A DNA stretch of 51,933 nucleotides from Bordetella parapertussis. GTDB taxonomy: Bacteria > Pseudomonadota > Gammaproteobacteria > Burkholderiales > Burkholderiaceae_B. How positions within the stretch are numbered: the stretch's first letter is position 1; each line of letters starts with the position of its first letter. Location: positions 1-51,933 of the forward strand of contig CALQNE010000001.1 of the NCBI GenBank assembly GCA_943331855.1, given 5' to 3'. Below are positions 17,300 through 27,104 of the stretch, in pieces. The position numbers were made by a program, and so were the translations under genes. The notes beneath the pieces were generated by a model that saw only the letters and a program-made list of their open reading frames with translations, did not search any database and had not been told where the DNA came from.

Positions 17300-18649
17300 A
17301 TGACGCTCGTTACCCCTGACTTCGCGTGTTTTCATACCCGTCGTAAACAAGTATTCGCCTGGATGCACAGCGTGGGCGGCGGTATTGCCATCGTGCCAAC
17401 TGCGATTGAACGCACCCGCAATCGCGATAATCACTACAGCTATCGCCATGACAGTGATTTTTATTATCTGAGTGGCTTTGCAGAAGCACAGGCCTGGCTT
17501 GTATTGATCGCAGGCGACACCGACCAGAGCATTCTGTTTTGCGAAGGCAAAAACCCTGAGGTTGAGATTTGGAATGGCGTGCGCTGGGGCCCCGAGGCCG
17601 CGGCAGCGCATTTTGGCTTTGACCTCGCCCACGACCTGGTCGATCTCCACACGCAGATCCCAAAACTACTCATCGGGCATCGCAACTTATTCAGCACCTT
17701 ATCGCGCTCGGCTCAGCCCGACTTGCTCAGGCAGCTACAAGACTGGTTGACCAAGGCTCAAACCAGTGTGCGCGATACCCGTGCACTGCCTCACCAATGG
17801 CTAGACCTGAGCGAAGTCTTGGGCGAAATGCGCCTCATTAAAGATGCCTCCGAACTGGCCACGATGCGCGCCGCCGCCGCTATTTCTGCGCAAGGCCACG
17901 TACGCGCAATGCAAGCCGCGCGTCCCGGCTTACACGAATACGAACTCGAAGCTGAGCTGCTTTATCACTTTCGCAAGCAAGGTGCACAGTCTGTGGCCTA
18001 TGACAGCATTGTCGCCGCCGGCGCCAATGCGTGCGTCTTACATCACCGTGCGGGCAACGCCATCATGCGTGACGGCGACCTTGTTTTAATCGACGCGGGC
18101 TGTGAACTCGATGGTTATGCCTCAGACATTACACGCACTTTTCCGGCGAACGGTCGTTTTTCAGGACCACAACGCGCCCTGTATGACATCGTGTTAGCGG
18201 CCCAACAGGCCGCTCAAACCAAAACCTCTCCCGCTCAGCACTGGAACGCCGGGCACGAGGCCGCCGTACATATACTGACTCAAGGTCTACTCGACGAAGA
18301 CTTGCTGACCGGCACGCTTGCTGAGGCCCTCGAATCAGGTGCCTATCGGCGCTTTTATATGCACCGCACCGGACACTGGCTGGGCATGGATGTTCACGAC
18401 GTCGGAGGGTATCGCAGCCCACCCGCGTCTGATCAAGAGCGCCCGTGGCGGCAACTCCAAGCGGGCATGGTGCTAACAATCGAACCTGGGCTTTACGTAC
18501 GCCCCGCCGCCGATCTGCCAGAAAAATTCTGGAATATCGGTATTCGGATCGAAGACGACGCGATTGTGACCGCAACAGGCTGCGAATTGATCACCCGTGG
18601 CGTACCGGTCGCGGCAGACGAAATCGAGGCGCTGATGCGCGCGGGGTAG
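17300..18649 (+). CDS. pepP: Xaa-Pro aminopeptidase
   Basis: Cytoplasmic dinuclear metallo-peptidase that removes N-terminal residues preceding proline. The 449-residue protein has the N-terminal aminopeptidase P domain (DSDFYYLSGFAEAQAWLVL). The pita-bread domain shows the metal ligands in LIDAGCELDGYASDITRTFP (two Asp), HRTGHWLGMDVHDVG (His), TIEPGLY (Glu) and GIRIEDDAIV (Glu). All ligands are present. In many proteobacteria pepP is directly followed by ubiH; here two small genes lie between them. Confidence 0.95.
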   Translation: MTLVTPDFACFHTRRKQVFAWMHSVGGGIAIVPTAIERTRNRDNHYSYRHDSDFYYLSGFAEAQAWLVLIAGDTDQSILFCEGKNPEVEIWNGVRWGPEAAAAHFGFDLAHDLVDLHTQIPKLLIGHRNLFSTLSRSAQPDLLRQLQDWLTKAQTSVRDTRALPHQWLDLSEVLGEMRLIKDASELATMRAAAAISAQGHVRAMQAARPGLHEYELEAELLYHFRKQGAQSVAYDSIVAAGANACVLHHRAGNAIMRDGDLVLIDAGCELDGYASDITRTFPANGRFSGPQRALYDIVLAAQQAAQTKTSPAQHWNAGHEAAVHILTQGLLDEDLLTGTLAEALESGAYRRFYMHRTGHWLGMDVHDVGGYRSPPASDQERPWRQLQAGMVLTIEPGLYVRPAADLPEKFWNIGIRIEDDAIVTATGCELITRGVPVAADEIEALMRAG

Positions 18650-18834
18650 ACCTTGCCAAATGGTAACCAACTGAAACCAAAAAATATGGGAAAGTAGTGA
18701 AACTTTTAGTGAAGCGGCTGGCCTTAGCGTTAGGGGCTGGTTATCATTGAACTGAGCAGCCCCGTTTAAGCGCCGTCAGTAACTAAAAAGTTTTATCAGT
18801 TCAATTCGAAGCAGCGATCAGTTTTGGGCACACC
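18650..18834. other. Intergenic region with a short hairpin
   Basis: The 185 bases between pepP and the next gene hold a 7-bp inverted repeat, GGGGCTG (18733-18739) and CAGCCCC (18757-18763), with a 17-base loop. It is not followed by a T-tract, so it is a weak candidate for a terminator. No open frame or RNA gene was recognised here. Confidence 0.4.
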
Positions 18835-19221
18835 ATGAAAAAAATCCTCTGCGCCATCACTCTCTTTTTGACCGTTCTGACGGTCACCAATGCCAATGCG
18901 TACGGCTATGGCTATGGTCAGGGCCGTGGCCGCGGTTGGGTCGGACCTGCAGTCGTTGGGGGCGTCATTGCTGGCGCCGTCATCGGTTCTGCAATAGCGG
19001 CTCCGTATTACTACCCGCCTTATTATTACGGCCCAGCGCCGGTCGTTGTGCAGCAACCACCCATCATCGTGCAGGCTCAACCCCCAATCCAGGCGCTGCC
19101 CCCGCACGCACCTTCTGCACCCGGTGCGCCGCTGAGCCCTGCACCTCCGGGATACCACTGGCAAGTGATGATCAATCCTGCAACAAACGCGTCGCAGCTC
19201 GTGTTGGTGCCAAACCGTTAG
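18835..19221 (+). CDS. Small exported Gly/Tyr/Pro-rich protein
   Basis: A 128-residue protein of unknown function. Residues 1-22 are a clear signal peptide (MKKILCAITLFLTVLTVTNANA). Then come a Gly/Tyr repeat (YGYGYGQGRGRG), a glycine-zipper-like hydrophobic stretch (GPAVVGGVIAGAVIGSAIAA, residues about 37-56), a Tyr/Pro patch (PYYYPPYYYGPAPVV), a Pro/Gln-rich region and a hydrophilic end (GYHWQVMINPATNASQLVLVP). The zipper could insert in a membrane, with the Pro-rich tail exposed. The ending overlaps the convergent TM2 gene by four bases. Similar low-complexity exported proteins are widespread and uncharacterised. Confidence 0.75.
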   Translation: MKKILCAITLFLTVLTVTNANAYGYGYGQGRGRGWVGPAVVGGVIAGAVIGSAIAAPYYYPPYYYGPAPVVVQQPPIIVQAQPPIQALPPHAPSAPGAPLSPAPPGYHWQVMINPATNASQLVLVPNR

Positions 19222-19679
19222 TCTGAATTCAAGTCGAAACCATCTAGCCAACCAAGCGCGGTCCAAACATAAATCACGATCATCGCAATACCGAACATGA
19301 GCGCGACGGTACCGATCAGCAGCGTAAAAATCGCAATCAACACGGCCCCCCAGCCGCTCGGGCGTTGACGCACGAGGCCCGGGTTATAAAATCCATCAAA
19401 CCGGATATCGCTCATCAAGCACAACACGATCGCCTCGATAAAGCCATCCAAAATCAAGATAAACAATAAAAAAAACGCAGGATTTTCGTACCAGATCTCG
19501 GCAAAGGCACTCGCAATCATCAAGGCCACGCCGATCGCACTGACCAGCCAGGCATGACGACGGCCCAGATACCACCAATGCGCACCGACGCAACCCAATA
19601 ACGCGGCCAGTAAGCCAACCGTAGTCTTATTACGAAACCGCCGCTCAGGCGCGGAAGTCAAATTAGATTGTTCGATCAC
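19218..19679 (-). CDS. TM2-domain membrane protein
   Basis: A 153-residue membrane protein. The N-terminal KTTVGLLAALLGCVGAHWWYLGRRHAW matches the TM2 domain (helix, GAHxFYLG turn, helix). Two further hydrophobic stretches follow (about residues 65-92 and 112-140). The start is GTG at 19679 with an AGGCGG site six bases before it; no in-frame ATG is near. TM2 proteins have no agreed function in bacteria. It converges on the small exported protein gene and diverges from the ubiH-like gene. Confidence 0.78.
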   Translation of the reverse strand: MIEQSNLTSAPERRFRNKTTVGLLAALLGCVGAHWWYLGRRHAWLVSAIGVALMIASAFAEIWYENPAFFLLFILILDGFIEAIVLCLMSDIRFDGFYNPGLVRQRPSGWGAVLIAIFTLLIGTVALMFGIAMIVIYVWTALGWLDGFDLNSD

Positions 19680-19787
19680 ACATGCCGCCTAAAAATAATA
19701 TTTCACTTGAATTGTAGTACTTAGCAAAAATCTGCCGACAAACGCCCCCACACGCCTTACAACCCGGTCAACCGCTAAAATGCGTCG

Positions 19788-20945
19788 ATGCAACAAGACT
19801 TTGACATCGCGATTTTGGGAGGTGGTCCAACCGGCAGTGCGCTTGCGCTGCTGTTGGCGCGCGTCACGTCAGCACCTGAACGTATTGTGTTGTTGCAGTC
19901 AGACTCAAGCTCACAATACGGTCATCGCCCAGAGCTTGACCCGCGCGTGCTGGCAGTCAATCACGGCAGTCGAGTGCTACTTGAAAGTCTTGGCGCTTGG
20001 CCACAACAGGCCGCGAGTATTCAAAATATCCATGTCTCGCAACGCGGCCGGCTTGGACGCACGCTGATCCGGCATCATGATTTTGACGTTCCTGCACTGG
20101 GTTACGTCGTGCGCTATGGACAACTTCACGCGAAACTGGCGCAGGCCGTACAAGCCAGCGGCGTCCGCGTATCGAGTGGTGCGGCCGCACACGTTCTTGA
20201 GCAAGATCAAAACGAGGTCCGACTCGAACAAGGGGCCTTGACGTTCCGAAGCAGGATCGCGATTCAAGCTGATGGCGCGCCTGATGCTGAAACGACCCGA
20301 TCGTATACGCAGGTTGCCTTGCTCGCACGTGCGCGCGCCAGTCTCCCACGCGTTGGCTGGGCCTTTGAGCGGTTTACGCAAGAGGGCCCCTTGGCCGTCT
20401 TGCCTCACCCTGACGCACCAGGAGAGCAATCGATCGTGTGGTGCTGCACGCCCGAGCGCGCACAAGCTCTCATTGACTCGACACCTGAACATTTTTCTAA
20501 GGCCTTGACCCACATGTTTGGATCACGACTGGGCGAGCTTCTAGTGCAAGGGCCTGTCGCAAGCGTACCGCTCACGATGACACTTCACTCCAACCCACTC
20601 AACGGACGCTGCGCCACCATTGGTAATGCGTCTCAAACACTGCACCCCGTCGCTGGTCAAGGTCTGAACTTAGGCCTGCGCGATGCTGCAGCACTTGCAA
20701 TCGCCTTGCGCGAATGGGCAGTCAGGCCAGAGCACTCCCCAAGTGAAGCCCTAGAAACCTTTGTGCGTCTTCGCGCGCCAGACCGACAGGTGACCGCGCG
20801 CCTCACTGACCTACTCGCCCGGGTGTTCACCACAAAATGGCCCGTAGTTGAGCACGCCGCCGGTCTGGCGTTGCTCAGTATGGATCTGCTCCCTGTGCTT
20901 CGAGCGCCGTTGGCGCGTCATTTATTACAAGGGCTCAGACTCTAG
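19788..20945 (+). CDS. UbiH/UbiF/COQ6-family FAD hydroxylase
   Basis: A 385-residue FAD-dependent monooxygenase of the group that hydroxylates the ring of ubiquinone precursors at the inner membrane. Motifs are the dinucleotide fold AILGGGPTGSALALLLAR, the middle DG motif (AIQADGAPDAETTR) and the second FAD motif GNASQTLHPVAGQGLNLGLRDA. A UbiH-type role (C6 hydroxylation) is suggested by its place after pepP, but the family members cannot be separated by eye. It precedes dusB by 82 bases. Confidence 0.88.
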   Translation: MQQDFDIAILGGGPTGSALALLLARVTSAPERIVLLQSDSSSQYGHRPELDPRVLAVNHGSRVLLESLGAWPQQAASIQNIHVSQRGRLGRTLIRHHDFDVPALGYVVRYGQLHAKLAQAVQASGVRVSSGAAAHVLEQDQNEVRLEQGALTFRSRIAIQADGAPDAETTRSYTQVALLARARASLPRVGWAFERFTQEGPLAVLPHPDAPGEQSIVWCCTPERAQALIDSTPEHFSKALTHMFGSRLGELLVQGPVASVPLTMTLHSNPLNGRCATIGNASQTLHPVAGQGLNLGLRDAAALAIALREWAVRPEHSPSEALETFVRLRAPDRQVTARLTDLLARVFTTKWPVVEHAAGLALLSMDLLPVLRAPLARHLLQGLRL

Positions 20946-21027
20946 GCTCTTCTCAAGCAAAAAGCCGGATATATCCGATCGTCAATGCTCGGCCAGCCCT
21001 GCAAGCCGAACCGTTTACAATTTACCC

Positions 21028-22074
21028 ATGAACATCGGCCCTTGGACTCTCAGTAACAATGTTTTTGTCGCTCCAATGGCGGGCGTCACCGATCGCCCTT
21101 TTCGCCAACTCTGCAAGCGCCTCGGGGCGGGCTACGCCGTGTCTGAAATGGCCGCAAGTAATCCACAGCTTTGGCAAACCGTTAAATCATCGCGGCGCTT
21201 GAATCATGACGGCGAAAACGAACCCGTCTCGGTGCAAATCGCCGGTGCAGATCCTCAGATGATGGCCCAGGCGGCGGTCTTCAACATCGGTAAAGGCGCT
21301 CGGGTCATTGACATCAATATGGGTTGTCCGGTCAAGAAAGTCTGCAACCTCGCGGCAGGTTCGGCGCTCTTGCGCCACGAAGACTTAATCGCACGCATCC
21401 TTGAGGCCGTCGTCAACGCCTGCACACCACTAGGGATACCTGTCACACTAAAAACCCGAACGGGCTGGGATCGCGAGCATCGCAACGCGCTACGTATCGC
21501 GCAACTGGCGCAAGATAGCGGGATCGCCGCGCTCACCTTGCATGGCCGCACGCGAGCCGATCTGTATCTGGGCGAAGCTGAATACGACACCATTCGCGAA
21601 GTCAAAGCACATGTTTCGATTCCAATCGTGGCCAACGGCGATATCGACAGCCCTCAAAAAGCACGGGCTGTGTTGGATTACACCGGTGCAGATGCCGTCA
21701 TGATTGGTCGTGCCGCACAAGGCCGCCCCTGGATCTTTAGAGAAATCGATTATTTTTTACGGACCGGCCTCACCCTGGCGGCACCAACCTGGCAAGAAAT
21801 GCGCGAACTGTTGTTGCACCATTTGTCAGACCACTATCAGTTTTATGGCGAGCGCACCGGCGTGCGAACCGCAAGAAAACACATCGGCTGGTATGTCAGC
21901 GGACTGCCTGGTGGCACCGCCTTCTCAGATCACATTAACCAGCTCGAAACCACGACTGAACAGTTTTTAGCCGTTGACCTTTGGTTTTCGGGCCAGGCAG
22001 CCTCTGGAGCAGACAGTCAGCCCGCAACCTGCGACAATCATGCTTTTAGCAAGTCGTACTTACAAGCTGCCTGA
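21028..22074 (+). CDS. dusB: tRNA-dihydrouridine synthase B
   Basis: Cytoplasmic FMN enzyme that reduces uridine to dihydrouridine in the tRNA D-loop. The 348-residue protein starts MNIGPWTLSNNVFVAPMAGVTDRPFRQLCKRLGAG. It carries DINMGCPVKKVCNLAAGSALL, with the catalytic cysteine, and KTRTGWD, LHGRTRADLY, PIVANGDI and MIGRAAQGRPWIF. The open frame begins at 20848 inside ubiH; the ATG at 21028 is the family start. It is directly upstream of fis, the classic proteobacterial dusB-fis order. Confidence 0.96.
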   Translation: MNIGPWTLSNNVFVAPMAGVTDRPFRQLCKRLGAGYAVSEMAASNPQLWQTVKSSRRLNHDGENEPVSVQIAGADPQMMAQAAVFNIGKGARVIDINMGCPVKKVCNLAAGSALLRHEDLIARILEAVVNACTPLGIPVTLKTRTGWDREHRNALRIAQLAQDSGIAALTLHGRTRADLYLGEAEYDTIREVKAHVSIPIVANGDIDSPQKARAVLDYTGADAVMIGRAAQGRPWIFREIDYFLRTGLTLAAPTWQEMRELLLHHLSDHYQFYGERTGVRTARKHIGWYVSGLPGGTAFSDHINQLETTTEQFLAVDLWFSGQAASGADSQPATCDNHAFSKSYLQAA

Positions 22075-22085
22075 AGCTCTTTCTC

Positions 22086-22322
22086 ATGAAAAAAAATAAT
22101 ATCCTTGATGAAGCCGTGCGTTTAAGCCTTGACAAATACTTTACCGACTTGGGCGACACCGAGCCTAACGACTTATACAACATGGTTCTAAACTGCGTCG
22201 AACGGCCTTTGCTTGCAATCGCAATGCAGCGCGTTGACAACAACCAATCGCGTGCCGCCTTAATGCTAGGCATGACGCGCAATACTCTTCGAAAAAAACT
22301 GCTCGCACACAAGCTCATATGA
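22086..22322 (+). CDS. fis: Fis-family DNA-binding protein
   Basis: A 78-residue nucleoid-associated protein and regulator that bends DNA. The C-terminal helix-turn-helix [39 protein letters not shown] is a clear Fis match. The N-terminal beta-hairpin of enterobacterial Fis, which contacts DNA invertases, is shortened, as usual in betaproteobacteria. It lies 11 bases after dusB and its stop overlaps the purH start by four bases (ATGA), so the three genes form an operon. Confidence 0.95.
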   Translation: MKKNNILDEAVRLSLDKYFTDLGDTEPNDLYNMVLNCVERPLLAIAMQRVDNNQSRAALMLGMTRNTLRKKLLAHKLI

Positions 22323-23908
22323 CCATTCAAACCGCACTCCTTTCCGTTTCAGACAAAGACGGTATCGTCGACTTTGCCAAAGCGCTTGCCAAACGCGGCG
22401 TGCGACTGCTTTCTACCGGTGGCACAGCCAAACTATTAGCTCAGGCTGGTTTAAAAGTCACCGAGGTCGCCGCACATACTGGCTCGCCAGAAATCTTAGA
22501 CGGACGCGTCAAGACATTACATCCAAAAATTCATGGCGGCTTGCTCGCGCGACGCGACAGTGTCGAGCATCTGCAAACACTTAAAGAACATGGCATTGAC
22601 CGTATTGATTTGCTCGTGGTCAATCTTTATCCGTTTCGCGCAGCGGTTGCTAAACCAGACTGCACTTTTGCTGATGCCGTAGAAAACATTGATATCGGCG
22701 GCCCGGCGATGCTACGCGCGGCCGCAAAAAATCACGGTACAGAAGCCGGCGGCGTAACCGTCGTGATCGACCCCGCAGATTACGCGCAAGTTTTAAAAGA
22801 AATGGATGCCACGGGCGATACTTCGTATGGATTGCGTCTTGCACTGGCGACCAAAGTCTATGCGCACACCAGTGCCTACGATGGCGCCATTGCAGCGTAT
22901 CTCAGCAGCTTGGTGGCCGCAGAGCCTGCCCAAGAAGCCGTCCCCGAACGCACAACGTGGCCAAATACTCTGACACTACAAGTGCATCAGCAACAAGTAT
23001 TGCGCTATGGTGAAAACGCCCAGCAGCGCTCAGCGTTTTACGCTGACCCAACCTGCCCGGCGGGGCTGTTAAGTAATTTTGTGCAATTACAAGGCAAAGA
23101 ACTCTCATACAACAACATCGCTGACTCTGACGCTGCCTGGGATTGTGTTCGCAGCTTTGCCGAGCCTGCCTGCGTGATTGTCAAGCATGCAAATCCCTGC
23201 GGTGTGGCCGTCGCTAACAACGCCGTCAATGCATATCTGAAAGCGTTTAAAACCGATCCGACTTCAGCGTTTGGCGGCATCATCGCATTTAACCGAACCG
23301 TCAATCTCGCCTGCGCAAAAGCCATTAGCAATCAATTTGTCGAAGTCTTGCTTGCCCCGGCCTATGACAAGGCAGCGCTCGATTTTTTAACTGCCAAGAA
23401 AAATGTTCGCGTACTTCAAGTGCCGATGGGCGATGGGCAAAACGACATTGATGTGAAGCGTGTTGGCGGTGGCTGGCTGGTGCAAACACCAGACGCACAG
23501 ATCGTACAAACGTCTGACTTGAAAGTCGCTACCCGCAAACAACCAACCCCTGCACAACTAAGCGATTTGATGTTTGCCTGGAAAGTTGCCAAATTTGTGA
23601 AGTCAAATGCAATCGTGTTTTGTGGCGACAGCATGACCTTAGGCGTGGGCGCGGGCCAAATGAGTCGCATTGATTCTGCTCGCATCGCTTCAATCAAAGC
23701 TGAAAATGCCGGGCTCTCGCTCAAAGGTTCAGTCGTTGCGTCTGACGCCTTTTTCCCTTTTCGCGATGGGCTTGATGTCGTAATTGACGCTGGCGCCACC
23801 TGCGTCATCCAGCCGGGCGGTAGCATGCGCGATGACGAGGTGATTTCGGCAGCCAATGAACGTGGCATTGTGATGGTGCTGACGGGCATGCGTCACTTTC
23901 GGCATTAA
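22319..23908 (+). CDS. purH: Bifunctional AICAR transformylase / IMP cyclohydrolase
   Basis: Cytoplasmic enzyme for the last two steps of IMP synthesis; it consumes 10-formyl-tetrahydrofolate, the product of Fhs encoded at 5440. The 529-residue protein has the N-terminal cyclohydrolase domain ([54 protein letters not shown]) and the transformylase domain with [12 protein letters not shown] and the lysine/histidine active-site region, then [10 protein letters not shown] and [15 protein letters not shown]. Length is normal. The start overlaps the fis stop, indicating coupled translation. Confidence 0.97.
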   Translation: MTIQTALLSVSDKDGIVDFAKALAKRGVRLLSTGGTAKLLAQAGLKVTEVAAHTGSPEILDGRVKTLHPKIHGGLLARRDSVEHLQTLKEHGIDRIDLLVVNLYPFRAAVAKPDCTFADAVENIDIGGPAMLRAAAKNHGTEAGGVTVVIDPADYAQVLKEMDATGDTSYGLRLALATKVYAHTSAYDGAIAAYLSSLVAAEPAQEAVPERTTWPNTLTLQVHQQQVLRYGENAQQRSAFYADPTCPAGLLSNFVQLQGKELSYNNIADSDAAWDCVRSFAEPACVIVKHANPCGVAVANNAVNAYLKAFKTDPTSAFGGIIAFNRTVNLACAKAISNQFVEVLLAPAYDKAALDFLTAKKNVRVLQVPMGDGQNDIDVKRVGGGWLVQTPDAQIVQTSDLKVATRKQPTPAQLSDLMFAWKVAKFVKSNAIVFCGDSMTLGVGAGQMSRIDSARIASIKAENAGLSLKGSVVASDAFFPFRDGLDVVIDAGATCVIQPGGSMRDDEVISAANERGIVMVLTGMRHFRH

Positions 23909-23947
23909 TTCGCAACCAATCATGACTCAACGCCCAGGGTGCAAATC

Positions 23948-24499
23948 ATGCGCATCCTAGGCGTTGATCCAGGCTTACGCCGCACCGGCTTTGGTGTCAT
24001 TGACGTCAAAGGTCCGACACTCACTTATGTTGCAAGCGGCACGATTGTCGTACCCACTGACATCACCCTGCCCTTGCGGCTTAAAGTGATTCTGGATAAC
24101 CTGCGTCAAGTGGTAGAAGATACCAAGCCCGATGTCGCTGCCCTAGAAATCGTTTTCATGAATACGAATCCAGCGACGACCTTGCTGTTGGGACAGGCCA
24201 GAGGAGCCGCGCTCTGCGCCTTAGCAGACCGAGATTTAGCCGTATATGAATATAGTGCCCTTCAAATCAAAAAATCAGTTGTAGGCGCCGGTCGTGCTGC
24301 TAAAGAGCAAGTACAGATGATGGTGCAACGCCTACTATCCCTGGATGGCGTTCCCGCACCAGATTCGGCGGATGCATTGGCCTGCGCGATCTGCCACGCG
24401 CACGTCAGCCCTTTAGCCGAAAAACTTGGCGTCACCAATTATCAACAGCGTACATCGCGTGGCCGCACCCGGGTGCGTGGCGGCCGGTTACTCGGCTAA
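23948..24499 (+). CDS. ruvC: Holliday junction resolvase RuvC
   Basis: Endonuclease that cuts four-way DNA junctions as part of RuvABC. The 183-residue protein begins [18 protein letters not shown]. It has the acidic active-site residues in [27 protein letters not shown] and [13 protein letters not shown]. An ATG at 23948 with AGGG upstream is preferred over the GTG at 23939. It is followed by ruvA after 15 bases. Confidence 0.96.
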   Translation: MRILGVDPGLRRTGFGVIDVKGPTLTYVASGTIVVPTDITLPLRLKVILDNLRQVVEDTKPDVAALEIVFMNTNPATTLLLGQARGAALCALADRDLAVYEYSALQIKKSVVGAGRAAKEQVQMMVQRLLSLDGVPAPDSADALACAICHAHVSPLAEKLGVTNYQQRTSRGRTRVRGGRLLG

Positions 24500-24514
24500 C
24501 CCAAAGGAATCAAT

Positions 24515-25087
24515 ATGATCGGTCGCTTGACAGGCACCTTGTATGAAAAAACACCACCGCGTATCGGGCTAGACGTACAAGGCGTTGGCTACGAGATCGA
24601 TGTCTCGATGACCACGTTTTATGCATTGCCTGAACTTGGTGCACAAGTCACCATTCTGACGCACCTGACCGTACGCGAAGATGCGCATATTCTTTTTGGT
24701 TTCTCGACGATACAAGAGCGCGCAGCGTTTCGTGAACTCGTTAAAGTCAGCGGAATTGGTGCACGTACTGCGTTGTCTGTGTTGTCAGGGATGTCTGTGG
24801 CAGATCTGGCGCAGGCCATTACGCTGCAAGAGCCTGCGCGTTTGACACGCATTCCAGGCATCGGAACCAAAACCGCGCAACGCCTGCTACTTGAGATGAA
24901 AGGCAAGCTTGGTGCAGATCTTGGCGCAACCCCAAGCGTGTCAGCTGGCAATCAAACCGACGTGCTACACGCGCTCACTGCTTTAGGCTACTCAGAGCGC
25001 GAGTCACTGACCGCCTTAAAATCGTTGCCCGACGGCGTCAGTGTTTCAGATGGCATCAGGCTGGCGCTGAAGAGCTTGTCGCGCTAA
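24515..25087 (+). CDS. ruvA: Holliday junction branch-migration protein RuvA
   Basis: Junction-binding subunit of the RuvAB motor. The 190-residue protein has the N-terminal OB domain ([12 protein letters not shown]...[10 protein letters not shown]), two helix-hairpin-helix motifs ([15 protein letters not shown] and [20 protein letters not shown]) and a C-terminal RuvB-binding domain after an acidic/polar linker. An AAAGGAA site precedes the ATG. Unusually, ruvB is not next; a five-gene cluster on the other strand begins 3 bases after the stop. Confidence 0.96.
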   Translation: MIGRLTGTLYEKTPPRIGLDVQGVGYEIDVSMTTFYALPELGAQVTILTHLTVREDAHILFGFSTIQERAAFRELVKVSGIGARTALSVLSGMSVADLAQAITLQEPARLTRIPGIGTKTAQRLLLEMKGKLGADLGATPSVSAGNQTDVLHALTALGYSERESLTALKSLPDGVSVSDGIRLALKSLSR

Positions 25088-25090
25088 CGT

Positions 25091-26086
25091 CTAATCGACG
25101 CGTGCGCCCGACAGCTTCACAGCCTCTGCCCAGTTTTTAACCTCTGTATCGATAACTTTCTGGAAAGCTTCAGGCGAACTGTTATTGATCTCGCCCCCCA
25201 TTTCTAGCAAACGTTGTTGCATGCCTGGGTCGGCCACAATACGATGCACATCCTGGTAAATTTTTTGCCGTAACGCTTGAGGCATCGTCGCAGGACCAAA
25301 CAAACCAAACCAAGTCGCCGCATTAAAACCAGGCATGCCCGCCTCGATCATGGTGGGCGTATTGGCGATGGCCTCAACTCGCGTCGGATGCGCCAGAGCA
25401 ATCGCGCGCAACTTACCCGATTTGATGTAAGGCAGGGCTGCTGAGAGCGTCACAAATGCCACCTGCACCTGCCCACCGATCAAGTCAGTCAGCATAGGCG
25501 GATCGCCTTTATAAGGCACGTGCACAAATGGCACACCTGTTTTGGCTTTAAAAAGTTCGCCAGTCAGGTGCTGAGGCGTTCCGTTACCAGTCGAGGCCAT
25601 CGACAAACCATTTTTTTGCGCCTTTGCGTAAGCGACTAATTCAGGCACGGTACTGACCGGCAGCGCAGAGGTCGTGACCAACACCAATGGAATCGTCGAA
25701 ATCAACGTAATCGGAGCAAAGTCTTTGATGGGGTCGTAATTCAATTTGCTATACAAACTTGCGCTGATCGTATGCGCAGCAGTCGTCATGTACAACATAT
25801 AACCATCGCCCGGTGCGCGCGCCAACGCTTCAGCGGCTACGGTCGTACCAGCACCAGGACGATTCGTCACTACCACTTGCTGGCCCCACACCGCAGGCAA
25901 TTTTTCAGCCACCATGCGCGCAATCACATCCGTCGCGCCGCCCGCCGGATAAGGAACAATAAGCGTGACAGCTTTTTCGGGAAACCCTGCCGCCTGAACA
26001 GAGGCAGAGACAGTCATCGCGGCCACACACGAAACAATTAACCCAACCCCTAACTGAACAACCTGTTTAGTGAATATTTTTTTCAT
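25091..26086 (-). CDS. Bug/TctC-family solute-binding protein (second copy in window)
   Basis: A 331-residue exported binding protein. The signal peptide (MKKIFTKQVVQLGVGLIVSC...VQA) ends near residue 32. The mature part has FPEKAVTLIVPYPAGGATDVIARMVAEKLP, TNRPGAGTTVAAEALA, YMLYMTTAAH and HVPYKGDPPMLTDLIGGQVQ. The open frame begins at 26158, but the ATG at 26086 has a strong CAGGAAA site and starts the signal peptide. It lies 25 bases downstream of another Bug gene and ends the five-gene cluster. No TctA or TctB gene accompanies it. Confidence 0.9.
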   Translation of the reverse strand: MKKIFTKQVVQLGVGLIVSCVAAMTVSASVQAAGFPEKAVTLIVPYPAGGATDVIARMVAEKLPAVWGQQVVVTNRPGAGTTVAAEALARAPGDGYMLYMTTAAHTISASLYSKLNYDPIKDFAPITLISTIPLVLVTTSALPVSTVPELVAYAKAQKNGLSMASTGNGTPQHLTGELFKAKTGVPFVHVPYKGDPPMLTDLIGGQVQVAFVTLSAALPYIKSGKLRAIALAHPTRVEAIANTPTMIEAGMPGFNAATWFGLFGPATMPQALRQKIYQDVHRIVADPGMQQRLLEMGGEINNSSPEAFQKVIDTEVKNWAEAVKLSGARVD

Positions 26087-26111
26087 GATATTTTCCTGTA
26101 GCCTAAGCACA

Positions 26112-27068
26112 TTAATCCGCCCACCGCTGTGTCTTCCATAACGCACGCAAATCACCATCTGCGCGCGTCAACCGCGCTTGCCATGCGTCACTTGGCAGAT
26201 AGTCAATCTCGGTGAACTGAGAACGAATCTGTTTGACGAACTCTGGGTTTTTCGCAATCTTACTTAGCGCAGTTTCTAGTTTTTCTTTCACTTCTTTGGA
26301 CAAGCCCTTGGGCCCGACCAGGCCACGCTCAGAGGCCAGAACGACATCGACGCCCTGCTCTTTAAACGTTGGCACCTCGGGCGCCAGTACCGAGCGCACC
26401 TCGGCGGCCTGCGCCAAAATCCTCAAATTGATCCCGCTATAAGGCATGGCTTCACCGATGTTCATACCACCGACATCGGTATGCCCACCGAAGACGGCGT
26501 TGCGCTGAGGCGCAGCACCATTAAACGGTACGTGGTTCAATTTCGTACCCGTCGCCTTTTCAAAGAACACCATTTGCAAATGATCGTCCGTGCCAATGCC
26601 CGACGTACTCACACTGATTTTTCCAGGATTGGCTTTTGCCGCAGCCACTAGATCAGCAAGCGTTTTATAGGGCGAGTTCACACTCACACTAAATGCACAC
26701 GGGTCTCTCACGAGGTTGGCCAAGTAGGTAAAGTCAGACGGTACATAGCCGGCTTCGCGCTCAATCGGTATCGTCAACAGACCCGGCATATTGGTCATGC
26801 CCAAGGTGTGGCCATCAGGTTTGGCACGCGCGACGTATGACAAACCAATTGCACCCGACGCGCCTGATTTGTTCACGATGACCACCGAACCCCCCAACTC
26901 TTTTTCTAGATAGGTCGCTAGCGTTCGCGCAGTAATGTCCGTGCCTCCACCCGGCGCAAAGCCCACTACGATCTCAATCGGCCGATCCGGCCAAGCCTGA
27001 GCGCTCGTTGCAAAAAGTCCTACATAAACTAGCACGAGCGCCAAACAGCGACCAAGGCAGCGTTGCAT
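26112..27068 (-). CDS. Bug/TctC-family solute-binding protein (third copy in window)
   Basis: A 318-residue exported binding protein with a signal peptide ending TSAQA (residue about 25). It has the Bug features WPDRPIEIVVGFAPGGGTDITARTLA, NKSGASGAIGLSYVARAKPDG, and NHVPFNGAAPQRNAVFGGHTD. Note HVPFNG in place of the more usual HVPYKG, which may alter ligand contacts. An AGGAGA site precedes the ATG. It is 36 bases after the SDR gene and 25 bases before another Bug gene, so the two binding proteins are likely made together but differ in sequence. Confidence 0.88.
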   Translation of the reverse strand: MQRCLGRCLALVLVYVGLFATSAQAWPDRPIEIVVGFAPGGGTDITARTLATYLEKELGGSVVIVNKSGASGAIGLSYVARAKPDGHTLGMTNMPGLLTIPIEREAGYVPSDFTYLANLVRDPCAFSVSVNSPYKTLADLVAAAKANPGKISVSTSGIGTDDHLQMVFFEKATGTKLNHVPFNGAAPQRNAVFGGHTDVGGMNIGEAMPYSGINLRILAQAAEVRSVLAPEVPTFKEQGVDVVLASERGLVGPKGLSKEVKEKLETALSKIAKNPEFVKQIRSQFTEIDYLPSDAWQARLTRADGDLRALWKTQRWAD

Positions 27069-27104
27069 CAGAGATCTCCTTTTGTTAGGTTTAACCGTTT
27101 CTTA

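Noticed and set aside
18733..18763. Hairpin after pepP as a terminator
   Set aside because: The 7-bp stem has no T-tract after it, so it is only noted within the intergenic entry.
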